This document shows positions 15,099 through 22,087 of a stretch of DNA of 35,497 bases, piece after piece (the stretch's first letter is position 1; every line of letters starts with the position of its first letter). The stretch comes from Candidatus Daviesbacteria bacterium RIFCSPHIGHO2_12_FULL_37_16 (GTDB lineage Bacteria; Patescibacteriota; Microgenomatia; Daviesbacterales; UBA10151). The stretch covers positions 9,339 through 44,835 of the forward strand of contig MFDF01000004.1 of NCBI GenBank assembly GCA_001776785.1, given 5' to 3'. Both the position numbers and the translations under genes were made by a program. The notes beneath the pieces were generated by a model. That model was given only the letters and a program-made list of their open reading frames with translations, was not told the origin of the DNA and made no database searches.

Positions 15099-16430
15099 TT
15101 ATCTTATTTCTTTTGCTAAAACCGTATTATTTGCCAGATCTTTAAGACCAAATTTTTCTCTTAGTAAACTCCACATTTCAGTTTTTCCATCATCAAAACC
15201 TAACGCCCACATCCCTACCCCAGCTAACCCTTTTTCTTTGGCAAAGTCATACTTTAATCCTAAAGATTTTTGATCTTCTATAAAGATCATTCTCCAGGTA
15301 CCTAAACTTGGGACATAGTAGGCTTTATAGGAAACTTTTCCATATTCATCAAATCCTTCTGTGTAGTCAGTTATGTCATCTGAGTTTGGAGTTATATTAT
15401 TGGTGGCCAGGGTGTAAGTCTGAGCATAAGATTTATAGGGAATAAACTGACTGTAGGTCCTTTTACCTTTTTTATAGTAGGTATAATAGCCTTTTGAAGT
15501 AGCAGTTTTTATTTTGGGCTCTTCTACTGCATAGTTATAGCCATACCAGGGAACTCCTAAAATTAATTTATCAGAGGGCATCTTTGATAAAAAATGCTCA
15601 ACTGCAGTTGAGACATCATACCAGTACTTTCCTTCTTTATGGCCATACAGTGGTGAGGTAGGAATAGCATTACTTGATCCTGCAACTGCAAAGTCATAGG
15701 CCATCATAAAGATCCCATCTGAGGAGTCTGCCAGAGCTTTTATATCATAAATTTTTGGATCTTTAACTGAGCTTGCATAGACTGAGACAGTTACTTTTGA
15801 ATTTGGGATTTCCTGATGCATCCATTTGGTCATATTGTCAACAAATTTTGAGAATTTCTCCCTGTACTCTGATCCCGGGTTGCCTGTATATTCAAAATCT
15901 ATATTTACCCCATCTATTCCCCTGTTTTTAACTTCCTCAACAGCCTGAGTGATCACTCTGCTTTGGGCCTCTGGGTCATCCATCAGGGCCAGAATATTGG
16001 GATTGTTCATCTGGGTGAGAGTTAGAACTACCCTAGTTCCATAGTTATGTGCTTTTTTGAAGGTATCTGTGGCTTTGGGGGACATAAAGGTTTCATAACC
16101 CTTAGAAGATTTATCCAGGTTTCCATCTGCCCCAACCTCTACTCCAAAATAAGCCAGGGTGGTGAGAGTAGAAAAGTCTACATTGGAAAGTTTATTGAAG
16201 GTCCAGTATGGGGCAAAGCCAAAAACTTCATATCCAGGTTTGTCTTCTTTTAAAGTTTCCAGTCTCTGAAAAGGGATTAATGGGCTTATGAGCTTTTGCA
16301 AAGGTTTTGAACTATAGATAGTCAGTGCTGAAAGACTAAAAAAACTTAATAGCCCTAGAACTAAATACTTTTTTTCTATTAATCCCAAAAAATCCTTGGG
16401 GGTTTTAATTGAGCCTGGCAGCTGAAACAT
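15099..16430 (-). CDS. GH18-family (YaaH/chitinase-like) envelope protein
   Basis: 443 residues. One membrane helix (about 22-42) anchors an extracytoplasmic TIM-barrel. The family signature DGVNIDFE (D173-E180) holds the catalytic Glu, and FMMAYDF and GVPWYGY are the other expected strands. The closest match in style is the spore-germination YaaH/YdhD-type glycosidases that act on peptidoglycan or related glycans, but no LysM repeat is visible. It may serve in cell-wall remodelling along with alr and the carboxypeptidase. It has a strong promoter (16499-16527), a leader of about 60 bases and an AGGAAG ribosome site, in contrast to the leaderless genes nearby. Confidence 0.88.
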   Translation of the reverse strand: MFQLPGSIKTPKDFLGLIEKKYLVLGLLSFFSLSALTIYSSKPLQKLISPLIPFQRLETLKEDKPGYEVFGFAPYWTFNKLSNVDFSTLTTLAYFGVEVGADGNLDKSSKGYETFMSPKATDTFKKAHNYGTRVVLTLTQMNNPNILALMDDPEAQSRVITQAVEEVKNRGIDGVNIDFEYTGNPGSEYREKFSKFVDNMTKWMHQEIPNSKVTVSVYASSVKDPKIYDIKALADSSDGIFMMAYDFAVAGSSNAIPTSPLYGHKEGKYWYDVSTAVEHFLSKMPSDKLILGVPWYGYNYAVEEPKIKTATSKGYYTYYKKGKRTYSQFIPYKSYAQTYTLATNNITPNSDDITDYTEGFDEYGKVSYKAYYVPSLGTWRMIFIEDQKSLGLKYDFAKEKGLAGVGMWALGFDDGKTEMWSLLREKFGLKDLANNTVLAKEIR

Positions 16431-16498
16431 AGATTAACTTCCTATCTCAACCTAAATACTTGGGATGGACTAAAAAAGAGGGTTGAAACGGAGTGCGC

Positions 16499-16527
16499 AC
16501 TATAACAAATGAGTAAGTACCTGTCAA
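16499..16527 (-). promoter_or_regulatory. Promoter of the GH18 gene
   Basis: TTGACA (16522-16527), 17 bp, TATAGT (16499-16504) on the minus strand. The transcript would start near 16492 and has the palindrome GTGCGCAC at its 5' end. Confidence 0.7.
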
Positions 16528-16580
16528 ATAAGTAGTAAGATTAGGCAGGAAGTTTTATGAGAAAGGTGTAAGAGGTAATA

Positions 16581-17495
16581 TTATAGGGTTTGGAGCTTTT
16601 TAAGGCTCTGCCAATCTTTTTTTGTATGCTTTCTTTGCAAAATTTCAGGATGAATAATTTCTGAGAAGATCTCTACCCCATCTATTACTCTTGGACCAGG
16701 GCGGGTTAAAAAGGAGTTTCCATCCATGAGGTAAAATTCGGATTCATTAATCATTAATCGTAAATCATTAATCAATTTCTTTTCTTTTAAAGTCCTGGAA
16801 ATATCAAATCCACAGGGGGCAAAGATGATAATATCTGGTGAGAGTTTTTTAAGATCTTTTGGGGTTATATAAACAGATTTTTCTCCCTTATTAGATAAAA
16901 GACACTCTCCTCCTGCCAGTTCTACCATCTCTGGGACCCAGTGCCCTGCTATCATGACTGGATCAAGCCACTCTATTATCAAGACCTTAGGCTTGGGAGA
17001 AGTGTGAGGTGAGATGTGGGAAGCGAGAAAGTCAATTTTTTTGCGCAGTTTTTGCACTATTTTGCGTGATCTTGCGCGACTGTTAGTATAATCCCCTACT
17101 GTTTTAATGTTATCCAGGATATCTTCAACTGACTCTGGTTCTAAAGAAATTATTTTGACATCACTATCAAGAATTCTGGCAGCTTTCTTTACTTTATTAA
17201 AACCAACTGCACAGACTTCACAAAGCTCCTGGGTTAATATTAGATCTGGCTTTAATTTTCCTAAAACTTTTGAATTTATATGAAATATCCCTGGACCTTT
17301 ATGGGAGAGTTTTTTAACAGCTTTATCTATTTCCAGACTGCTCATTAAATTACTTACAGGGCTTGAGGTTACTTTTGGCAGAATCTTAACTTGAGCAGGA
17401 TAATCACATTCATGGGAAACTCCAACTAAGTTTTTTTCTAAACCTAAAAGAAAAATAATCTCAGTAGCTGCAGGGAGAAGGGAAAGAATCCTCAT
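16581..17495 (-). CDS. BtuF-like substrate-binding-protein homologue, no signal peptide
   Basis: 304 residues of the helical-backbone periplasmic-binding-protein class. RILSLLPAATEI at the N-terminus, GVSHECDYP (25-33), LILTQELCEVCAV and IEWLDPVMIAGHWVPEMVELAGG match solitary cobalamin-binding-like proteins. There is no signal peptide and no transporter gene nearby, so a cytoplasmic role or corrinoid sensing is more likely than import. Three repeat families are read in frame: ATTAATC words at 16738-16776 (KLINDLRLMINESEF), CTCACATC-type words at 16993-17028 (SHISPHTSP) and TGCGCAAAA words at 17038-17085 (NSRARSRKIVQKLRKKI). These inflate loops and helices. The family call is good; the ligand is uncertain. 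Confidence 0.8.
   Translation of the reverse strand: MRILSLLPAATEIIFLLGLEKNLVGVSHECDYPAQVKILPKVTSSPVSNLMSSLEIDKAVKKLSHKGPGIFHINSKVLGKLKPDLILTQELCEVCAVGFNKVKKAARILDSDVKIISLEPESVEDILDNIKTVGDYTNSRARSRKIVQKLRKKIDFLASHISPHTSPKPKVLIIEWLDPVMIAGHWVPEMVELAGGECLLSNKGEKSVYITPKDLKKLSPDIIIFAPCGFDISRTLKEKKLINDLRLMINESEFYLMDGNSFLTRPGPRVIDGVEIFSEIIHPEILQRKHTKKDWQSLKKLQTL
16738..16776. repeat. Tandem ATTAATC words inside the BtuF-like gene
   Basis: Tandem CATTAATCATTAATCGTAAA words read in frame. This is one of three different word families in this gene. Confidence 0.6.
16993..17085. repeat. Two adjacent word-repeat tracts inside the BtuF-like gene
   Basis: 16993-17028 carries GAAGTGTGAGGTGAGATGTG, the same word type as in the 23S group I intron (about 438-487). 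17038-17085 carries four imperfect TTTTTGCGCA-type words, related to those in pgk. Both are read in frame without stops. Confidence 0.6.
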
Positions 17496-17532
17496 TAAGA
17501 TGATTCTAACTTATTTGGGGATTAAATAATTG

Positions 17533-17561
17533 TTGACTTTAAGGCTATAAATAGATAGATT
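17533..17561 (+). promoter_or_regulatory. Promoter of the 17570 gene
   Basis: TTGACT, 17 bp, TAGATT, with eight bases from the -10 to the ATG. It implies a leaderless or nearly leaderless mRNA. Confidence 0.65.
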
Positions 17562-17569
17562 TAGCGTTA

Positions 17570-18154
17570 ATGATAGAACAACAAATAGGTTTTGAATTGC
17601 CAATAAGAGGCCAGGGTCAAACACTTGATATCTTAAATTTTCCATTCACAACTTCTAGTTCTTACATGGAGTGGAAGCCTAGCGAGAGGGGTAATGGCAG
17701 AAATTATGAACGCTTTACTCAAGTAGTTAGAGAAATATCTCCTGATTTCTCACCACCTACCCCCAAGCATGGGTCTAGATGGAGGAAGGTTACATTTAAT
17801 AAGCCTGGTTGGGAAAATATTTTGGACTTACCTGACCATATACAGGCTATTAATGGAAGTGAATATCATGATCCCCAAACTTTAATTTTGGAATCCCACA
17901 CAATTGAGGGATTTCAGGCCTTTGGACTAAGAAATTTTAGAGGACTTTTTAATGGTGAATCTCCTTTTGACTATGCAGTAAAGTATTTTTATTTGAATTT
18001 TGGTATTTTTGGGTTTCATTATCCTTATGGCTCAAGAGATTTCAAAGATGATTGGCAAACTGTAGTACAAATAGAGCCTAAGAGAGTAGTTTTGGCTTCT
18101 AAGGATACATTGGTGGGTAATGTGACTAGGGACTTTCTGATACAGATGGCGTGA
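17570..18154 (+). CDS. Hypothetical protein, 194 aa
   Basis: I do not recognise this soluble protein. It is rich in Phe/Tyr/Trp and Gly, has no Cys, no signal peptide and no membrane helix. Notable segments are SSYMEWKPSERGNGRNYERF, HGSRWRKVTF and FGIFGFHYPYGSRDF. The mix of aromatic and basic residues suggests ligand or nucleic-acid binding, but that is a guess. The start is fixed by a TTGACT/TAGATT promoter eight bases upstream. It is a single gene, transcribed away from the BtuF-like gene. Nothing in the context points to a pathway. Confidence 0.7.
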   Translation: MIEQQIGFELPIRGQGQTLDILNFPFTTSSSYMEWKPSERGNGRNYERFTQVVREISPDFSPPTPKHGSRWRKVTFNKPGWENILDLPDHIQAINGSEYHDPQTLILESHTIEGFQAFGLRNFRGLFNGESPFDYAVKYFYLNFGIFGFHYPYGSRDFKDDWQTVVQIEPKRVVLASKDTLVGNVTRDFLIQMA

Positions 18155-18513
18155 ATCGTTGCTTAATTTGGTTAATAAACTTTGATTAATTTCATTTAGT
18201 AAAAGCTCATTAATGATAAAAATAAAACAAATATAGGATGTAAAAAAGATTCCGCTGCTTTGGACTAAGAGGCACTTGAAATAATATTCACCTACTCTTA
18301 GATAAGTGCTTGAAGAAAAAATACTCTTAGAGAAGAGTTAATATAAGAATGATAAGATGATAGATTTTTAATGAATAATCAATACAAATGACTATTCACT
18401 ATCATCTTTCTCACTATAATCCTGATTTATGGAGCCTGACCAAGACACATGGCCTCTCACCCCCTAACTCCCTTTAGTGTAGACCTTCAAAATAATAGAA
18501 GTCAAATAAAAAG
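18155..18513. other. Non-coding spacer downstream of tRNA-Ile
   Basis: No gene was found. It holds imperfect dyads (GATAAGATGATAG / CTATCATC at 18352-18412 with TGAATAATCAATACAAATGA words between) and a pyrimidine-rich stretch near 18455-18475. It may carry the tRNA-Ile 3' trailer; no T-tailed terminator was identified. Confidence 0.4.
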
Positions 18514-18588
18514 TGGTGGGCGGTAATGGTGTCGAACCATTGGCCTCGTCTTTATCAGAGACGCGCTCTACCGCTGAGCTAACCGCCC
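18514..18588 (-). tRNA. tRNA-Ile (anticodon GAT)
   Basis: The acceptor arms pair as GGGCGGT / ACCGCCC, with discriminator A and encoded CCA. The anticodon arm is CGTCT-CTGATAA-AGACG, and the T-arm is ATGGTTCGACACCAT. It sits on the rRNA strand between the 16S unit and the tRNA-Ala/23S unit, where the spacer tRNA-Ile of a normal rrn operon would be, but 14 kb from tRNA-Ala. Confidence 0.95.
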
Positions 18589-18639
18589 ATCTACCTCTTC
18601 TTTAAGAGAACAGAGTCTGTTATTGAAACAAAGATTTCA

Positions 18640-18786
18640 ATAACAAGCGCCGTTCTCGCAAGCTCTGCTTATCAGAGAAGCGTTCTATCCTGGGTTACTT
18701 TGTATTATAGTTCTCCTTCAGAGATAAATTGTATGTAACCCGTTGAATTGTCATTTAGACAATTCAACCCACTGAACTACCAGCCC
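18640..18786 (-). pseudogene. tRNA-Ile-like pseudogene with a D-loop insertion
   Basis: The minus strand begins GGGCTGGTAGTTCAGTGG, a convincing tRNA 5' half. Within the D-loop about 80 bp is inserted (18692-18770). The sequence then resumes GATAGAACGCTTCTCTGATAA, giving the D-stem GTTC/GAAC and a GAT anticodon loop. After that it degenerates: the 3' side of the anticodon stem is mismatched and no T-arm or CCAGCCC acceptor strand follows. A duplicate of tRNA-Ile damaged by insertion is the simplest reading. Confidence 0.45.
18692..18770 (-). ncRNA. Structured element, copy B
   Basis: On the minus strand there is a hairpin (GTTGAATTGTC..GACAATTCAAC), then a stem GGGTTAC..GTAACCC enclosing AATTTATCTC-TGAAG-GAGAACTATAATA. 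Copy A at 20144-20219 has the same plan and the same unpaired bases, but different paired bases. Candidate new RNA or mobile palindrome; function unknown. Confidence 0.5.
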
Positions 18787-18847
18787 AAATTTTACTTTAA
18801 CAAACTGAGATATTTTAGCATGTGTGGGGGTTTGAATCCACTTTTAG

Positions 18848-19789
18848 TTAAGCTAAAGCAGCCTGCGGAGATAAAATTTCTCTCAATCTTACAGCTAGGG
18901 CTGCTTTTCTATCTGCCAGACTTCCCCTGAGTTCCCTAATCTCAGTCATAACAGCCTCAAGGGAAATTACATCTAACTTTTTTCCTAAAAGCCTTTGGAT
19001 TAAAGTGCCAGGGCCGCAGTCTAAAAGGTCAGAGTCACCAATACTTGCTTTAAGTTCATTAATTCTTTTTATAATATCTTCTAAATTCACAGGCTGCCAT
19101 AGAGCTTTTATGACTGCATCTTTTAATACCCTACCATCAGTGCTTATTTCTGCGTCAGTTGGGGTAATAATTGGATTTCTTGAGTCTTTAAAATCTATAT
19201 GCTGAATAGCTTGTTCCATTTTTATACTAACCTCTTGCATTAACGGGCAATGGTATCCTGCATTTATGCTTTCTAAAATATTTACTCTTGATCCAGACTG
19301 GGAGGAAAGTACTTCTAAAAACTGCCTGTCTCCTGCTAATACAAAAAGATTTCCATACTCATTTGAGATATAAATTTCAGGAATTCTACCCAGGCCCTCT
19401 GCTATGAATTTAAATTCTTCTGAATTTGGGTCTATCATAGCCTCAACTTTAGCCCTATCCCTTATTAAGACTGAAGCCATGGCTGTCCTTCCCAGGCCCG
19501 CAGCCTCTCTTTTTGCTTCATTTTCCTGGACTATTTCATATCTTATTATGACCAGTTCTTCTGCCTGTTTAGATGTAACAACCTCATTTGCTGCTAGTGT
19601 GGCAAAATAGCCAAAGCTTAAAGGTGAGGCTGCTTTAATCCTTTTAGCAATAGAGCTATCTGAGGTGAGCATTTCAAAGTTCTCTATAGCTTCCCTGTGC
19701 TGGGCTAATTCAGGTATTTGGGCATTTGGGTAATCTTTTGCAGCTTGACCTGCAAAGGTGACTATAAAAGATTTTTCTGTATCTATCAT
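18848..19789 (-). CDS. Orphan FabD-like acyltransferase fold protein
   Basis: 313 residues with the layout of malonyl-CoA:ACP transacylase: IVTFAGQ at the start (residues 9-15), a PLSFGYFATLAANEVVTS segment (56-73) where GHSLGEYAAL is expected, VLIRDRA, AGYHCPLM (177-184, normally G-x-H-S-x-x-M) and DCGPGTLIQRLLG near 255-267. The nucleophile position keeps Ser (S58) and the catalytic His is kept (H180), but the surrounding GHS-x-GE is lost. No other fatty-acid synthesis gene is in the window. It may be a repurposed acyltransferase or a non-catalytic relative. It lies alone between the 16S unit and tRNA-Ile, same strand. Confidence 0.75.
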   Translation of the reverse strand: MIDTEKSFIVTFAGQAAKDYPNAQIPELAQHREAIENFEMLTSDSSIAKRIKAASPLSFGYFATLAANEVVTSKQAEELVIIRYEIVQENEAKREAAGLGRTAMASVLIRDRAKVEAMIDPNSEEFKFIAEGLGRIPEIYISNEYGNLFVLAGDRQFLEVLSSQSGSRVNILESINAGYHCPLMQEVSIKMEQAIQHIDFKDSRNPIITPTDAEISTDGRVLKDAVIKALWQPVNLEDIIKRINELKASIGDSDLLDCGPGTLIQRLLGKKLDVISLEAVMTEIRELRGSLADRKAALAVRLREILSPQAALA

Positions 19790-19951
19790 ATCTTAGTAGA
19801 TAACACTATCTTAATTTTACAACTAAGTCTGTAATGTTGACTACACTAGACTGTATTATAACTTATAGTAAGTAGTATTTCAATTAAAACTATGAGGTAT
19901 GTTATTAGCCTCCCCTATTTGGTATGATAAACAGGTGTAAGCCCTTGTTAT

Positions 19952-20023
19952 GGCCTGGTAGCCAAGTGGTAAGGCAGGAGTCTGCAAAACTCTTATGCAT
20001 CGGTTCAATTCCGATCCAGGCCT
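19952..20023 (+). tRNA. tRNA-Cys (anticodon GCA)
   Basis: Acceptor GGCCTGG / CCAGGCC with discriminator T, the known Cys identity base. Anticodon loop CTGCAAA, T-arm TCGGTTCAATTCCGA. CCA is not encoded. It is the only tRNA on the plus strand and interrupts the 16S - tRNA-Ile order. Confidence 0.95.
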
Positions 20024-20080
20024 CCTTATTCCCTATTACTCAATATTAATCATTTAGCTTGAATTAGTAGTCTATCCAGC

Positions 20081-20102
20081 AAAAAACTCCCTAAATAGGG
20101 AG
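20081..20102 (-). terminator. Intrinsic terminator of the 16S unit
   Basis: On the minus strand CTCCCTATTTAGGGAG is followed by six T. It lies about 310 bp beyond the 16S 3' end, so the 16S transcript ends without reaching any tRNA or 23S. Confidence 0.8.
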
Positions 20103-20143
20103 AAGCTACTCATACTAAATTTCTATAGAAATTTAAAGGAATA

Positions 20144-20219
20144 GGGTTAAGATCATTTATTAATAGTTCTGCTTCGCAGATAAAATGTGCTTAACCCGTT
20201 TAAAGCTTCGCTTTAAACC
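20144..20219 (-). ncRNA. Structured element, copy A
   Basis: On the minus strand the hairpin GTTTAAAGC-GAA-GCTTTAAAC is followed by the stem GGGTTAAG..CTTAACCC enclosing ATTTTATCTG-CGAAG-CAGAACTATTAATA. It lies between the 16S processing stalk and the 16S terminator. Compared with copy B, all three stems differ in sequence yet stay paired. Confidence 0.55.
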
Positions 20220-20222
20220 AAG

Positions 20223-20236
20223 AAAAGTGGTGGGAA
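20223..20236 (-). promoter_or_regulatory. 16S processing stalk, 3' arm
   Basis: The minus strand reads TTCCCACCACTTTT, the exact complement of AAAAGTGGTGGGAA in the 16S leader (23624-23637). The 14-bp duplex would enclose the whole 16S precursor including both introns, a typical RNase III substrate. Confidence 0.8.
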
Positions 20237-20452
20237 TAACCGATTTTAAGCGGGAAAGTTTTTTAGAGAAGACTTTCAACTTCTTACCACCATTTCAACA
20301 AACTGCGCTTGCGCTTAGCTTGTTAAAGCGTGAAGGTGATCGTGGATCAAACAGTGGCTATCATCCCTTGCGGGTTTATGAAATCCATCAGTTTGACCGG
20401 TTCTCCAGAAAGGAGGTGATCCATCCCCAGCTTCGGCTAGGGATACCTTGTT

Positions 20453-21168
20453 CATGTTACTCCACTCATTACTGAGGGCATGGACTATATCTTCATCCTA
20501 TAAATAGGAGTTGGCATATAATGAAAGTTTAATTCTGGATTATCCAGTACCTTCCATATAAGTCTCTACAGGTGATGAATTCAGAAAGACTCTGAATAAC
20601 TCAGACTGTCTGAGTATCAGAGGACCGGAAAGTTCCTCCAGATTGCCAATGACTGCATAGAGAGTTAATTCTTTTTGACAAAACTTTATATTTATCTGCT
20701 AATCTTTTAGCCTCAAAAGATAAGTTTGGTTGAACAATTGCAATCATCCTAAGATGAGTTATTACCTCATCACTAGAACCTATTGCAATCTTTAAGAATC
20801 TTTTAAACTCTTTTTCTGAGGATCGTTTTGCAAATCCTTCAGCTATATTTGCAGCTATTGATTTACCAGCTCGTCTAACCTGAAGTACCAAATCATATTC
20901 TGATTTAGCCAATCTTCTAGATAGACTATAAATTTCTGGTAATAATCTTAAAGCTTCTTGGTAAACTTCTAAGTCAGAAACGTCTTTGATCATAATTTAA
21001 TATTATCAGATCTTCTGATATTCTGAATATCTGGTTTACCGAGTCTTTCCGAGTTATTCTGAAAACACCTTCCCTCGATATTACCCATAAAATATGGGTT
21101 TCATCGATATTAGCCAATTTTTTCTATGTTTTTACAAACATAGGTCGCATCTTGTGCAGATTGCACTG
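20453..21168 (-). ncRNA. Group I intron in 16S at U1498/A1499, with ORF
   Basis: 716 bp between AAGTCGT and AACAAGGTA. The exon ends in U and the intron ends in G (complement of base 20453). The guide GCGAC (21144-21148) pairs with exon GTCGT with a U-G wobble at the splice site. The P7 strands are AGAGACTTATATGG (about 20554-20567) and AAGATATAGTCC (20482-20493). It encodes a four-helix S23/IVP protein rather than a homing endonuclease. It interrupts the 1492R priming site. Confidence 0.9.
20601..20993 (-). CDS. Four-helix-bundle S23/IVP protein encoded in a 16S group I intron
   Basis: 130 residues of the 23S intervening-sequence protein family (four-helix bundle). The start DVSDLEVYQEALRL, the middle QVRRAGKSIAANIAEGF and the end LRMIAIVQPNL..EAKRLADKY are characteristic. 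Members are usually encoded in intervening sequences of 23S genes, where their role is unclear; RNA or ribosome binding has been suggested. Here the gene lies inside a group I intron of 16S, where a homing endonuclease would be expected. It may act as a maturase-like or stabilising factor (inference). The last 15 or so residues run into the ribozyme core upstream of P7, so this tail is probably constrained by the RNA. Confidence 0.88.
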   Translation of the reverse strand: MIKDVSDLEVYQEALRLLPEIYSLSRRLAKSEYDLVLQVRRAGKSIAANIAEGFAKRSSEKEFKRFLKIAIGSSDEVITHLRMIAIVQPNLSFEAKRLADKYKVLSKRINSLCSHWQSGGTFRSSDTQTV

Positions 21169-21254
21169 ACGACTTAAGCCTCATCGCTGGTTTCACCTTC
21201 TACCCCTGTAGGGATATTCGGGTGCCCCCAACTTTGCTGCCTTGACGGGCGGTG

Positions 21255-22087
21255 ATCGGGATAAGAAACCTTTCCCTCCCCACTATACGTGCGCTTCTAA
21301 CGCATATAGCGAGTCTTCATGCTTTAAAGCCTTTCTTAAAGAACGGATTTCTTCAATCCCTTCTTCGGTAATATGCTTTTTCAAATCCATCATATCTGCT
21401 ACTTTGCAGAATATTTCAAATTGAAATCTTTTCTTAGCTAGAGGAGGATATTTTTTAAAGAAAGGTATTACTTTTTCTTTAATATCCTTGAATGAACCTA
21501 CTTGATATTTTACATGCGGTCTCCATTTTTTATACCGTTCATATTCTAAACGATAAATGGAACCACAATCTAAAGTTTTTTGAATCTCTTTCAAGATTAG
21601 TTCATCATCTTCTCTAAGTTCAATCTCAAATTTAAGCCGTACTTCTGGTACTCTGAATCGTCTTTTAGAAATGGTTATTGAAAAACAACCCTCTCCATCA
21701 ACAAATCCAGTAACATAATGTGGATTTAACATAAAGTTCATCCCTTCGGTAATTATTTGGGCTATCTATACTTTATTAAGTTTAGATAAACTTGTCAATT
21801 ACCTACTATGGACTCAGCTGACTTCCTAAGGCCTATTATTGTTCTGATGCCTTAGGATCTCCCTGGGTCATTTAAAAAACTGTTTCCGACATTCCTTGCG
21901 ACTTATTTTTTGTAACTTCTCTATCGTACACTGATAGATCGTCACAGTCTTTTTGCAAAGGCTGCCTTTTGTATATGGGACCCTTCAGACATTCTGTTAC
22001 CAGAGATGTCCTGTCCGCAACTATGCCACTTTCGTGGCAGATGGATTTACACCACCTAGTTTATTAAACTGCCAGGCGCATTTATTT
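21255..22087 (-). ncRNA. Group II intron in 16S at A1396/C1397, with LAGLIDADG ORF
   Basis: 833 bp between CTTGTACA and CACCGCCC. The 3' end carries domain V (about 21314-21278). It has a CGC triad pairing with GTG, the stem CTATA/TATAG, the two-base CG bulge, and the upper stem TGCG/CGCA. Domain VI follows as GGGA-AAG..CTT-A-TCCC. The bulged A is eight bases from the 3' end, and the intron ends GAT, so AY. The 5' end has six extra bases (AAATAA) before ATGCG, the likely counterpart of GUGYG. Domain I-like hairpins follow. LAGLIDADG-bearing group II introns with 5' additions are known from fungal mitochondrial rRNA genes. Confidence 0.82.
21283..21741 (-). CDS. LAGLIDADG homing endonuclease within a group II intron
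   Basis: 152 residues with one LAGLIDADG-type motif (YVTGFVDGEGCFSI, residues 9-22; the acidic catalytic residue is in GFVDGEG), so it should act as a homodimer. LKEIQKTLDCGSIY and KIDI-like strand patterns fit the family's single-motif members. It would cut intronless 16S alleles at the A1396/C1397 site to drive homing. The last codons (DSLYALEAHV-stop) are the same bases that form domain V of the ribozyme, so protein and RNA are locked together at the 3' end. No reverse transcriptase is present, unlike normal mobile group II introns. Confidence 0.9.
   Translation of the reverse strand: MNFMLNPHYVTGFVDGEGCFSITISKRRFRVPEVRLKFEIELREDDELILKEIQKTLDCGSIYRLEYERYKKWRPHVKYQVGSFKDIKEKVIPFFKKYPPLAKKRFQFEIFCKVADMMDLKKHITEEGIEEIRSLRKALKHEDSLYALEAHV

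Noticed and set aside
20144-20219. Structured element as an integron attC site or a known riboswitch
   Set aside because: The RYYYAAC/GTTRRRY core sites and cassette ORFs are lacking, and I recognise no riboswitch consensus.
21255-22087. Group I or archaeal bulge-helix-bulge intron as explanation for the LAGLIDADG insertion
   Set aside because: No U before the 5' junction, no terminal G and no P7 pair are found, whereas domain V, domain VI with bulged A and a terminal AT are present.
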